Positions 12,001-23,860 of a DNA stretch of 64,000 nucleotides are shown here, one piece after another (the first letter of the stretch is position 1; every line of letters begins with the position of its first letter). The position numbers and the translations under genes are program-made. This DNA comes from Camarhynchus parvulus (Eukaryota > Chordata > Aves > Passeriformes > Thraupidae). The DNA is taken from NCBI RefSeq assembly GCF_901933205.1, contig NC_044581.1:9720001-9784000 (forward strand). Direction: 5' to 3'. Below the pieces are notes generated by a model. That model searched no databases. It was given only the letters and a program-made list of their open reading frames with translations, and was not told where the DNA came from.

Positions 12001-15000
12001 GGGCTCTGATCCATAAAGGCTTGTGCTCCAATAAAACACAGGGGCCCTTCTGACCTCCAGCCTGTGGAGCTGCTGGGGAAACCTGTGTGAAATGACAGCT
12101 TTTTACCTGATGGTGCCATTTTATTTGATGGACTCCAAAATCCTTAGGACGCTTGGGGAGGTCACCAGGGGATCTGAGCATCTCCTTCCACTTATGCCTT
12201 TGAAATTCTGCTTTGTCTTGTGATTTGGTGGGTGATTTTCCTATCATTCCCTGTGCATCTTATGGAAAAAGCAAGTGAGCAAAGGCACAAAGCAGCTGTT
12301 TTGGGAGGCTGGGGTGGCCCAGGTCCATGTGGAACTGTGGGCAGTCAGTGTCCCTCTGCCCCCTCCAGTGCCATGGTCCCACTGCAGCCCTTGTGGCTTC
12401 TCACTGAGAGACATTTGTAAGGATTTTTCCACTTGCAGTAAGGGAGCTCCTGGTTGCATCCAGTGCCTGCTAAAGCAAAAGGAGGTTGGTGAGGCCCCAG
12501 ATTTCAAGCTCTTGGGGCTGCTGCATATTTCTCTGCTTGGGGGAGAGGCCAAGTGTTTGCAACTTTAGATGTAAAATGTAAAAGCACTTGGTTGTCACAT
12601 GCCATTAGCTGTTTAAAGCGTGACATCTCAGGAAATGCTTCATCATAATCCTCAAAATGAAGAAATCTGAAGTGAACTTCAAACTGTTTGCTCAGTTTAG
12701 GTATCATGTTGCAGGGTCAGATGGTGAACTCAGAGTGGTACCTACTCTCAAATTGGTTTAAACTGCAGTCAGACAGTTCAAGTCCTGAAAAATCAGCTTG
12801 TACATTTTCTTTACTTTTTTCTTTACAAGTAAAACCTAGGAGTAATGTCTGCATGGCAAAGCTTGTCCGGATACTCTTCTCCTGTTTTCCCTGAGACACC
12901 TTTTGCTCAACAGCACTGTTAGATTAACTTTATCATCTGCTTGAGTTTGCTCTCCTCTTCCTGCTGCCAGATGAGTCATGGGAAAAGCTGCTCTGAAAGG
13001 ATCTATGTTGTCTGCCTGGGCTTTTGCCTTAGCAAGAAGCTGTATTTCACCCCCCAAAAAAGCTTGGATCTGTGATGCTACACAAGGAAGAAAGTGGTGC
13101 TGGTGTTTTTGGTTTTGTTCCTCAGGAGTGTTCTAGTTGCTTGCCTGTGCAGTGGTCCAGCAGAAGATGTGTCTGGTAAGAACTGGCCGTCAGAGAGGGC
13201 CAAGGGGGCCAGTGAAAACAGCGTTGTAGTCATCCTGTTATGAAATTGCTTCACTAACAAGAGTATGAAACATGAAATTATAGTGTTGTGTGGAACAAAG
13301 TTTAGTCAACTGTCATGCTCAAAGGTCCTATTAAGCTGTCAGCTTGGTCTGCTTTGTCCTTGATTTTGCTCCACTGAAATTTAACATGGTTTCACTTCTC
13401 AAAGCCAAACCTTTCCATACTGACCTCTGTCTCCACCCTGGTTAATGCCCTTCAGAAAGATTTTTTTTTTTTTTGTTACTTCAAGCTGTCATGATTGTCT
13501 CTGGTCAGAAGTCCTTCATTCCTTGTTTATTTTTCTTTTTAACATCATGGTCCACATTCATTCCTGAGTAGCTCTGGGTACTAATTTGCCTCCTGGAGGG
13601 TACTTTTGGCTGGTGGGCTGATAGCTATGCAAGCATGTTGGCTGTCCCTAATGTTATTCAAATTAAATCCAGGTCTGGGTGAGAGTATTTCCAAATTAGT
13701 TCATATGAATCTTTGTGAAGAAAGCATGGATAGTCCTGACAGTGACTTTAATGATGGTGGTAGTAATGAGTTATGATTGCTGGGATCAGGGATAGACTTT
13801 TTTCTTTGTTAATAGGTATGATTGGGTATTGTATTTATTTCCTGCGAGAACTTTTTCTAACTTATGTTGATACAGAGAAAACATATTTCCATTAAAGAAT
13901 GTCTTTGGAGTGATTTTTGCTGCATTTCCATTTTATTCCTTGCTGATTTACTTCAGAGTAACTATTACTGGGACTTGTTTGTTAGATTGCTTCCCACAAC
14001 GTCCCAGGCAGTTGTGGCCCTCTTGTTTCTTGAGGAGTATTCTGATCCTGGCATGGGCATGAACAAAGCTTCTGACCAGCTATGCAGCCCCTTCTTGTGC
14101 TGTAGGTGTTACTCATCCTGCTGCTTTGCTTGTGCCCTAGCACCCTGCTCAGGCTGGCCTCCTGTCACTCATCTTCATGGGATGAAGGTCTCCTTGGAGA
14201 AGAGGGAGACCATCATATCACACAAAGCTAGTAATGGCACTGAGTGATCAGTAATTGATGTGACTCTGTGAATCATCTGCTTTTTTTGTTTTAATATTGG
14301 AGACCAAGGGCTGGGCAAAAGGAGAGGGAACTATGAATTGCTGAGAGGGTTTGCCTTAAATTTGTCAATCCCTTGTACAACATCTGCTTGTTGTTTTGCT
14401 TTCTTCCCTGCCACTTTAGAGAGCCCTGAATCAGTGAGGAACAGATAGTTCAGTTCTTAAAGCAGTGCTTCTGTAACTACACACAGTTGGGGAATGTGCT
14501 TCTGGTGGATTTGTTCCATGAAATGCAGGGGAAGTATTCATGAGTACATAAAATAACAGACTAATCAAAGAAATAAACAAGAACAAGTCTGTAATCTTCA
14601 CAAAATTGGGGGAAAAAAGTGCTTCTGATGGACTTGCTCCTACTGTTTTCTTTGTAGCTGTTTCCAGAGCTCAGACCATCTGTTCCTTGTTGTAGGTTGT
14701 TAAGTGAAATGTGCTGCCAATACAAATAGCTCTGCTTGATGTTTGTTTGCATAAATTGTTTTGAAAGCTTCATGACGAATTTTAAGGATTACTTACAGGG
14801 GTAGGACTCTGGAGGAGGAAATATAAATTTGATGATGCATGTTGGAATCCATTAATTTTTTGGAATTTATAATAAAAGTGAACATTCTCTGTGTTTGTTG
14901 GAGGGGAGGGAAACAATTTCAACTTGAGCCCAGAAGGTTATGGTGACAATATGCTAATTTGGCCACATCACAGTAAATATGATCAATCTGCCTTCACATC

Positions 15001-15690
15001 TAAGTATAGTTGACTTCACTTCCCCAAATTAGCTATTCAGTCTATCTAACTCACAAAATTGCAAAGTGAAGGCTGCTTGGGTTTTGTGTGCCTTGGGGAT
15101 CTCGCATTTAGTTTTGTCTCTCTCTTTGCTATTGGACACTTGTGTGGGAGCAGTGGCTTTGAAATGAGTGTTGAAGGTAAGTGAGGGAGGTGGAGGGCAG
15201 TTACACCTGGCTGCTGCTGGCTAAATGGTGTACTGAGGCATCTGTAGTGGTGTTGTCGTGGGTGCTAATGGCACGTGGGGAGATAATTCCTGCTTCCCAA
15301 ACCTGGCGATCCAAAGGCTGAAAGAAGATGGAGGAATTGTGCCTAAGGAGGGAGAGAGGATTTGAGTAAAGCCCTTTAAGTCAGCAACAGCGGTTGTGTA
15401 GTCGGATTTCTTCACCAGGAGGGTGCTGCCTGATAGGGAAATACTTGCAAATAGTAGGCTTGGGGCCGCTGATACAGAAGCAACTCTTGTTTTCCTTGCA
15501 GTTGTTTTCCTTTTCTTAATAAGGATCGAATATCTGGTGGATTATCTTTAGCTTTCCAGTCTAGGAGCTTCAAGTGGTTGAAAATCAAGTGGCTACCTCC
15601 CTTCTCGCCAAACAGTTGGGTCTGAATTTGGAATCACTGCCCAGTCAGACATTCCTCTTGTCTCTGTGAAACTGTACATTAAAAACACAA
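9001..15690. other. Non-coding unique sequence, no gene seen
   Basis: GC-richer CpG-poor patches occur near 9010-9390, 10020-10420, 11080-11370 and 12290-12560, separated by AT-rich DNA. Poly(T) tracts lie at 11921-11930 and 13461-13474. I see no splice-flanked coding segment, no RNA gene and no transposon that I can name. A 127-codon plus frame at 13864-14247 lacks any recognisable motif. Confidence 0.55.
13461..13474. repeat. Poly(T) tract, T14
   Basis: Fourteen consecutive T in ordinary unique sequence. No adjoining retrocopy body or polyadenylation signal is apparent on the minus strand. Confidence 0.8.
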
Positions 15691-15691
15691 C

Positions 15692-15711
15692 CACACATAC
15701 ACACACACACA
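15692..15711. repeat. (CA)n microsatellite
   Basis: An imperfect CA repeat with one T interruption, preceded by the A/C-rich sequence AAAAACACAACC. A short simple repeat, likely polymorphic. Confidence 0.85.
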
Positions 15712-18386
15712 TGCTCCTTAGCTGCTCATCACAGCTTTGCAGTGGTAATTCTCTGGTTTTAAGTGAATTGACCTGGCTGCTTTCATCTTCAGGTAATGCA
15801 GCCCCAGTTTATAATTCAGACCAGGAGCTTATGGAGATTTAGAAAGAGGCCCAGAGCTTTGCTTTACTGTGCCAGTTAAAGCATTTATACTGATGACAGT
15901 TAAATTGTTGAGGGCTCTGTTATTCATTTACATCACAGACACTAAGGTCCTCTGACGACCTACTGCAAATGTAAGCCAGATGTACCTAAACATATCTATT
16001 GTACATTTTACTTCATTTCAAACACTTCTCCTGACTTTCAACTCAAACCTTCTGTCTGTCTTGTCATGCTACAGTATTTAATGATATTTTATTGCATTAG
16101 TTCACAAAACCCTTGAGTTTTTCAGTTGTCCTAAGCTAATGGACTGGATCTGTACCCATTTGCTAATACAAGATCTTTTTTAGTAGGTAGCAGAGCTATT
16201 AAACATAAATCAAGGTTTCCGATAAAATATTGGGTTTCTGCTGCATCTTACAAAAGGACAGTCTGCAGTCTAAAACATCAGTTTTACCTGATGATTATAT
16301 CTTACAAGCCATAGTTAATCTTGTTTGGGGATTTACTGCATTCCATACCCAGTAATTTCATACAAATCCATAATGATTATTTTGTATGTTCCTTTCATTT
16401 AGCTCATAAAAGAAACCACATAGTTTGCTAGCTGTAGCAATGAGAGCCATCCACTATTATTTCCTTTGGAAGGATACACTGAAAAACTAATTTTTAATAA
16501 AAAGGTAATTTTTTTAGTATTTAACCTGTGTTTCAAAAATCAGCCAGTAAAGAGATAATCCTGCCCTGATAATGTAGAAATAGCCAGGCTTGCAGGAAGA
16601 AAAACAGCATGTCACAGCACTCAAAATCTTTATATGTTTTTTTTGAAAAATAGGTTAAAATAGTATGAGCTTTGGTAGAGACTTTATGATTTTACTGTCA
16701 TACCTATTGTGAGTAAACAGGTGTCTCCTGTTCACCTTTGGAACAGGGGCTCTTCCTTTTGGAAGACAAAGGTTGGGTGTTTGGCATGTTCCCTGGTCCC
16801 AGCTGTGGGCTTGGCTTAACATGGGTTTTGGTGCATCCTTCTAGAGTGTCTCCACTCCCTGCTGCTATTTTTAAGTACACACACAAATCCTTCTGAAGAA
16901 AATGTGATAGTGGTTAGGCTGTCCTGAAGTATTGTTCTTGATAGGAAAGCACTGAAGGATACCATTAGGAGCATGTGCTCTCTCAGTGTGGGTTGCAGAG
17001 GACACAACTGCACTGTTATTTGTACCATAGCAAGCCAAGAAACATGTGACACAACTTGATCTCATTTTTACCCATGTAAATCTGGAGGATTTTGAAAATA
17101 AGTTTAGGAGTTGGTTTAAAATTACACATTGTGGAGCAGAGCAGAGTGTGGCTTGTTTCTTGGTCAGAATGTCACATAGCGTCACTTGGAGCTGGTTGGG
17201 AGCTCCTTGTAAAAGACTTATTTGGAAATATAGATGGAATGAAAGAAAGCTTTTGTGACAATGGATCTGTCTGAGAGTGTCTTGGGAGGGAGGAAAATGG
17301 GCTGTTCACCCAAAATAGCTGCAAGGATATCTTGGGGATATGGGAACCCCAGGTTCAAGTTCCCTCAGAGCTCAAGCCTTACGCTTATAATGGGGTGAGT
17401 ATTCCCAATTTTGGGGTAGTAGGATGCAATTTATTAAAGCTTTGTGCTGCAATGCAGTGCAGAAGGAAAACTAGCTTAGAAACATCAACCATTTCCTTGT
17501 GAAACAGGATTCTTGATTGTAGCTTGCAGTGCAGCTGTTCTTTCTTCAGACTTGAGTCTACCCTGGCTTGGAGGCAATGGTACCAGCACCATAATTTTTG
17601 TTGTCCTCCGCTGTAGCAGGATCTATCATGCTTCTCAACAATGCCAGGTATCAATAGAAGGCAAATAAATGGATCTATTATGCTATCTATGTTGCAAAGC
17701 AACAAGAAGACAATTCCATTTTTATATAGGTTTTGTGGACCTGTTCTGCAGACTGAGTTTGGTCTGATGCTTTTATTTGGTCAGCTTTTTGTTGAGTAAA
17801 CTGGCAAATGCATCTACATTGGGGCCAGGCTAATGATATCAGATGCCTTTATTCTAGGTGATAACACCAGAGTGACCTTATAGAGACTCTGTTTCTCCAA
17901 AGAAAAACAAAGTTAACTGTTGGCTATACACTATCATTTGAAATGCAGTGCTGTTTAAACACATGGGACTTGTCATCCTGTATCACTGAAAAAATAGAAG
18001 CAAGCGTGGTGGAGTTGCTGGTCAGTGGGTAAAAGTGGTTTTTCTTTCAGCATTTCCTCAACTGAAAAAAAACCAAACTCAAAACACCCCAACCCCCATA
18101 TTTAAGCTCTGTGTGTAAACCACTAGAACTAACAGTGCCAGGACTGTGATCACCTTTGTGAGAATTTGGGAGGCCAAACAGCAGTTGCAGCTGAAGGCGG
18201 CTCAGGCTGTTGCTGAGCCTCTCTCTGTGGCTGGGGTCTGTAGTTCAAGGCATCTCCTGCAGAGTTCAGTGTTCTGGGGGGCTGCTGACTTGGGGGCCAT
18301 TGCGTGGGCTCTGGGGATGACCCCAGCTCTCCACTGGATGTCAGTGTTCCCCAGGAATGCAGCTGCCAGAGCACTTATCTGGCAGG

Positions 18387-18411
18387 AAAAAAAAAAGGGG
18401 TGGGGGGGGAG
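18387..18411 (+). repeat. A10 followed by G-run (possible G-quadruplex)
   Basis: Ten A are followed by GGGG, T, a run of eight G, A and GG, then TTGG within a few bases. The G-runs could support a G-quadruplex on the plus strand with two to three tetrads, but loop and run lengths are irregular. A plain purine simple repeat is the cautious reading. Confidence 0.6.
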
Positions 18412-19077
18412 GTTGGTAGAAAGACTAAAGAAAATTAAAGAACAAAGCAACCTTGACTCTTTAGAAAAGTCATTTAGGAACAAGTTTTGTGACTGTTCAG
18501 CCTGAATTATAAGGCAAACCTCGACAGAAAGATCATGTTTACACTAAAACACATCTTACACAACTTCCGGGCTCACATGCCAAAGAGTTGGATTTTGTTT
18601 CAGAAAAAACAAATGAACATTCTTCACTCATCTCCCTACAGTTTTGATATTTTGATATGCTGCAAAGTGAGTGATTCTGGTTTTGTCCCTGACAGTTTTC
18701 CTTTTTTCAATAGCCACAAAAAAATATTTTTTCAAATCAGTGAAAGCATGAGGGTGTCACTAAATGATTGATTGCTTGCTGGGTTTCAGCCTTTGATAAT
18801 TAAGCTTAACACAATGTCTCCTCTTTACTAGAGAATGGTATTGTGCCAAATTCAAAAGACACATGAAAAATTGAAATCAGAAAATAAAAACCTTTTAAAA
18901 ACCAACTGCTCCCATCTGTTGTGCAGTTCAGAAGGGAATGTAACAGTGAAGAGACACAGAGCACGTAAAACAGGAGGAGGAAGAATTCTGAGCTTTGAGG
19001 CTCCACCTTCCACACTCACACAAGGGCCTTCCTGGGAAGGTCTTGCTTCCTGAACATCTCTGGTTGTGGTTTGGGGC

Positions 19078-19113
19078 TTTTTTTGTTGTTGTTTTTTTTT
19101 TTTTTTTTTTAAT
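19078..19113. repeat. T-rich simple repeat with T19
   Basis: A T-rich stretch with GTT interruptions ends in nineteen uninterrupted T at 19092-19110. No processed-pseudogene body is evident on the minus strand. Confidence 0.85.
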
Positions 19114-19503
19114 TTATGTATTCACAAAGGGAATTGTAACAAGGATTTTGCTGAACAGCTGAGTGGGGTTTTGTAGCACATGTCCTGTATCTTTACAGAC
19201 TCATTGATGGTGTGTTGAGTGTGTAGTCCTGCATCTTGCTTGGAACAAGTTGTTTCTAACAAAAGGGCAGATTTCTGAATGGAAATCCAGAAGGGAGTTC
19301 GGGCCATGATGTGGGGTACATTTGAGGGCCCTCTAATGAATTCAGAAAAAACCAGACCAAATCCTGAAGTGCTCTTTCATAATGAGTTTGCTCAGCAATG
19401 TTAGCAAGCCTTGTATTTGTTAGCAAATCTGATCTTACCCAATCTGTTACAGGGTTAGCTCCTTTGGTCAGGCACAAGGTTTAGGCTGGAGTATTTAAAC
19501 TAC

Positions 19504-19518
19504 AAAAAAAAAAAAAAA
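19504..19518. repeat. Poly(A) tract, A15
   Basis: Fifteen A about 400 bp downstream of the T19 tract. The sequence between the two tracts has no terminal repeats or gene content that would make them the ends of one inserted element. Confidence 0.8.
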
Positions 19519-22139
19519 GATGAAAATGTTTCCTGTACTGAAAGTTCTGGTGCTTTGAGTTGAGGTCTCTTGGCCTTTAAGTCTCAGAAGAATAGCAATA
19601 CTCCAGGATTGGGGTTTGCCTTTACAAAGACTTGAAGACAGCAGTCCCTCATGCAGCTCATGGCAAGCTTTACTTTGGGAAATACTTTTGGCCTGATATT
19701 TAGCCCAGTTAATTCAGTCAACCCAAGCTAAGAATGTGCTCCTTTGCATTACAGAGCCACTTGTGAAGGAATGAGCCTGTCCCCTGGCGCCAGGAGTAAC
19801 AAACCAAGCCATGAACTGACCTTGCTGCATGTCTGGCATGAGAGAGGTGATGGGTGTGCAGAGAGAGGCACTGAGCAGCTCTGGAGGGTGAGTAAAGCTC
19901 GGGGCTGAGTGCCCCCCATGCCCATGATGTTCCAGAGGTGTTTGTCTACACCTGGAGTCGTTTCTTACTGTCACAGTTATGCACAGCACAATGCTGAAGT
20001 AAAGCTCTCCTGGAGAAATGTAGTGGATGGGATTGCACAGCTTCCTCTGGAAGTGGTCTGTGCTTGATGCAAAGCAGTGACCCCAGGTCTTTAATTCTCT
20101 TTATATTTCATGACAGAATATATGTGCCTGATGTGCAAACTGTTCAGGGATATAAGAGGGCAAACCACCTTTATCCAAAAGGCACCTTCATGTCTCTCTG
20201 AGACTGGTAGCCAGACCTGAATCAAGAAATGGATTCTGGGCAAAATTGGAAAAACCCAGGCAAAAAATTTCTTCTGGACAAAATAGGAATTCACCGATAG
20301 AAGTGAATAAACCAGACTGAGAAGCATTTTCCTCTTGCAGCTGGTTGTAGGACTGACTTTTTTAGAAGCTCTGCAACCTCTTGAGCTCCTGTAAAGCTAT
20401 GCCAGAGGGGTTGACTGAAACACTTTTTAAAAATTGGATTACTTTATTCTGTTCCTCTAGGTTGTTAGTGTTGTCCAAGTAAGCTCCTTGTCTTGCTCCT
20501 TGTTAAGCTTCTTGTCTTCTGTAAACTCTTATGAGCTGTTGTATAAAAAGCCAAATGGAAATGCCTGCTTTGCATTTTTATCCCCCCCTTTGTTCATTGC
20601 CTCATTTTCCAGCCTAAACTGTCATAGTAGGCCAGGAGTTACAGTATTTAATGTCTCACAAATGCAGGTGAGGAAAACTGCAAGTAAATGAGTTACTGTG
20701 TTAAGTTGATTTTTGACTAGTGAATAAAAGCAACTTGTGCATGTGTGACTGATGGTGAATTTCAGCTGCTAAAAGTAGGGTCAGGCAAGACACAGTGGAG
20801 CTGGAGTCCAAGCAGTCAGACCTGGTTTTGAGTTGCACCAGGAAAGACTGAACCTTGTGACATTTAGATACGATGCAAAGTTATTTGATTTGCTCATTTT
20901 AATCTTCTGGGTTAGGTTTTTATATGCAAGTAGAAGAAAATGGCAAACACCATCAATATAAGAAATGAGATGCTTGCCTGTAACTTTAGGGATTTGTCTG
21001 ACTGATGCTAAAGGTGTGTTCTGCTGATTACTGAAATATTTTCTGAATTCGATACAGCTGGGGAGCTGTCTGATAGGAAGCTGGGAACTGGTCTGTCCTG
21101 TAGTGCCTGTAGTCAAACATGCTGAGAATCTCTCCCCTCTTCCCCTGACTTTTTTGAGGTGTCAAATACCTGTGAAGCTCTAAGAGCAGCAGACCTGAAG
21201 GGATCTAAACCTGCTGAACTCTGCTGTATTCACTGAATTCCAATAATGAGTTAAAGGGGCAGATAGAGGTGGCTGATGGACTGCAGAGGTGGATGCAGCA
21301 CTGCTCCTGCTGAGAAGCCAGGCTGCAGAAATCCTGTCCAGCTGACATCAATGGGAAATCAGCATCTGGGCTGTGAATTCTGTGTGTGATTCTTTGTAAA
21401 ATGTAATCTTTACCATTCGTCCCTACAATGTGTTTTCTTTCCCTGTGACCACCACACAGTGTTTATTTGAGCATGCTGAGAACCCACATCTTATCTGGTC
21501 TTCTAACTCTTTCCTGTGGAAAGAGATAATGAAGGAAGGGGGATCAGAGCAGCAAGGGAGAGTGGGGTATTGTGAGTAAATATCCTATTTGCATCTGCAC
21601 TGTTACTCACAGTGGAATATTGAAGCTTCTGTTATTTTCAGCAGCCATTATAAAATGAGATTTTAAATTCTGTTTAATTTTTAGTGGAGCTGTAGTTTTG
21701 GCTTTTGTTTTTTCTTCGGAGAAAGGTACAGGCATTGCTTCACACTGGGAGGTTTATGAAGTTCAGGCTCTGCATGTGGGAATTAGAAACAAATAGGCTT
21801 AATTTCCTAAGGTCTTACAGGACTGTTAATGGTTAAGCATTGCTAGGGGACTGTGCCTTCTTCCTTTACCAGTTCTCTCTCCCCTTCATCTAGAAGAACA
21901 ACATCTTAACTTCTTACAGTCACTAGGAAAAAAAGTTGCTTTGTAAGTGACCCTTGAATATTTTGGTTCTTGTGGCTGACCCTGGGTTAAAGGATACCAA
22001 GATAGCTCAAGCCTGCTTTTCGTCAGTGTTTCCACTCTACAGGAACTCCTGGAGATGCCTTGGTGGGAATCCAGTGATAAAACTGGAGCTCATTTCTCAC
22101 TTACAGAAAGGAAAACAAAACTGAGGAAAGAATGCTTCC

Positions 22140-22350
22140 TGCTCCTCTTTGGTCAGTCGATAAGCTTAATTGGCCAGGCTTGCCTGCTGTACATTGATTG
22201 CTCCTACTAATAAAAGAGCTATTGATTGGCACTTTATTTAGCACTGGCTTGCATGGACTATAGTTCCTGCTAATGTTATTATTACATCAACCTTTTCCTG
22301 TTCCCCAGTTCTTTAGTGCAATAAATTATGTCAAATGCCTCTAGTGTTTT
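22140..22350. promoter_or_regulatory. Weak candidate conserved non-coding element
   Basis: The block contains AAGCTTAATTGG, two copies of ATTGATTG (22193-22200 and 22221-22228, 28 bp apart, resembling PBX-type TGATTG sites), ACTAATAA and GTTATTATTACATCA. Such clustered homeodomain-like words with balanced composition and no simple repeats resemble vertebrate developmental enhancers. The evidence is only word content, which AT-rich neutral DNA can mimic. Alignment to other vertebrates would decide. Confidence 0.3.
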
Positions 22351-23793
22351 CAATATTCTTGGACAGTTTTCTTTAGGTTTTTGACCTCCTTAGTGCACAG
22401 TGTGTCATCTCTAGTATGTGTGAAAATGTCTAATGGGATGCAGGAGGAATGTGGATGCTAACCTGTTGTGGAAAAGTACTGGAATTGTTATGCCTACATT
22501 TTGGTTTAATATGCCCTCAGAAATCAAAGAAATTGATATTCCTTGACATCTATTTAATGTGACTGTGACTAGTGAGCAGTGGTGGCAGGTTAATGGAGAC
22601 AAATATCTCTATCTGGAAACTTGCACTGTCTGTGTAACCTTGCTGCTACCAGTTGTATCTCACTTGTTACAGCCCAGAGCAGTGGTCATGGAGCAGATCT
22701 GAGACCTCTTTGGTGACACCAAGACAGAGGGATTTGGGGCTCGAGAAGGTAAACTGGTGTTTCAGACCTGGTTTTTGTCCATCCCCAGTCTGCCACCATA
22801 AATCCCATTATTGTGTATGAATAATTTAATTTTCTGCATTCCATTTATGAAATGAACATGGCTGGACCCTAGCATAAAGTCCTGCTTCAGCAGAGGTGCT
22901 GTGTGCTACTGTAATATTTCTCCTTAATGTGTTTTATAAAGAAAAGGTTTTGGACATCAATGGAAGTTTGATAGAAATGCACAAGAGCTGCTCAGTACTG
23001 GTACATAGTCCTCTCTTTCTCTGGATAATAACAGTGAAAAATATTCACATTTTTAGTTGTACACGAGTTTAGAAGGAGTTTGTTTTTCAAAATTTTTTGA
23101 TCCACTTTCAGCCTTTGCAGCTGGATGGAGGTGCTTTGTGTGGGCATTACTTAAAAGCACTCGTGAATCATGTAGGTAATACCTAATTCTTTAGTTGCCA
23201 AACTTAAAATTCAGGAGACATAACCACAATTGGTGGTCTAAGATTTTTTGTGTTCTCCCCCATACCCATCAAATAATCCTCAGATGAAAAAATATTTGTG
23301 TTTAATATAAAAGTTGGCAGCAAACTGTTGCTTGTTTCCTCCTGTTAAGGCTGTTTAATCTGGCATTTATTTCTAATGCTTTTGAAAGAACCTTGTGTTT
23401 AGAAGAGTTTGGTTTTTTTTTAACAAAAAACCAAATCACCAAAGCTATTCCCCATGAAAAAGCATTTTACATCTCAAACAACAAGAATAGCAAATAAGTG
23501 TATGACATTCCAGAATAAACTGTTTTTTCACAGCTCTAGAGGTTTAATCGTCAGAACACTGGCATGTGAGGATCCTGACTGGAGGTGTGAGAGCCCAGGG
23601 CCTTGGTTTTGATACAATAATGGACTTCATAAGGCAGTGCTAACTTACAGCAGTTGAGAATCTGCCTCTGAGGAGCCTTGGCATTGCTTGTGAGTCTTAG
23701 AACTCCATTCTTGCTTCTCGCTCCCAGTATGATACATTCCATGAGGAATAAATGACTTGTGCTTTGTCTAGGAGTACTCTGCTACAACTTCAT

Positions 23794-23860
23794 TGAGTTT
23801 TGCATTGTGATATTTACTCCGTGTTTCAGTGAGTTTTGCATTGCCATATTTTTGTTTCAG
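23794..23860 (+). repeat. Degenerate tandem duplication, 36 + 31 bp
   Basis: Two adjacent units both begin TGAGTTTTGCATTG and end with GTTTCAG: 23794-23829 and 23830-23860. They differ by a few substitutions and a 5-bp length change in the middle. This is a local duplication that has since diverged. Confidence 0.85.

Larger units (their letters stand above)
15712..22139. other. Non-coding unique sequence, no gene seen
   Basis: Mostly AT-rich DNA. It holds the A/G-rich run at 18387, poly(T) at 19092 and poly(A) at 19504, all listed separately. I find no exon with credible splice sites, no RNA gene and no transposon that I recognise. Plus- and minus-strand open frames near 18150-18500 overlap each other and have no domain content. 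Confidence 0.55.

Noticed and set aside
19078..19518. T19 and A15 tracts about 400 bp apart as ends of one inserted element
   Set aside because: No target-site duplication, terminal repeats or body resembling a known transposon or retrocopy between them.
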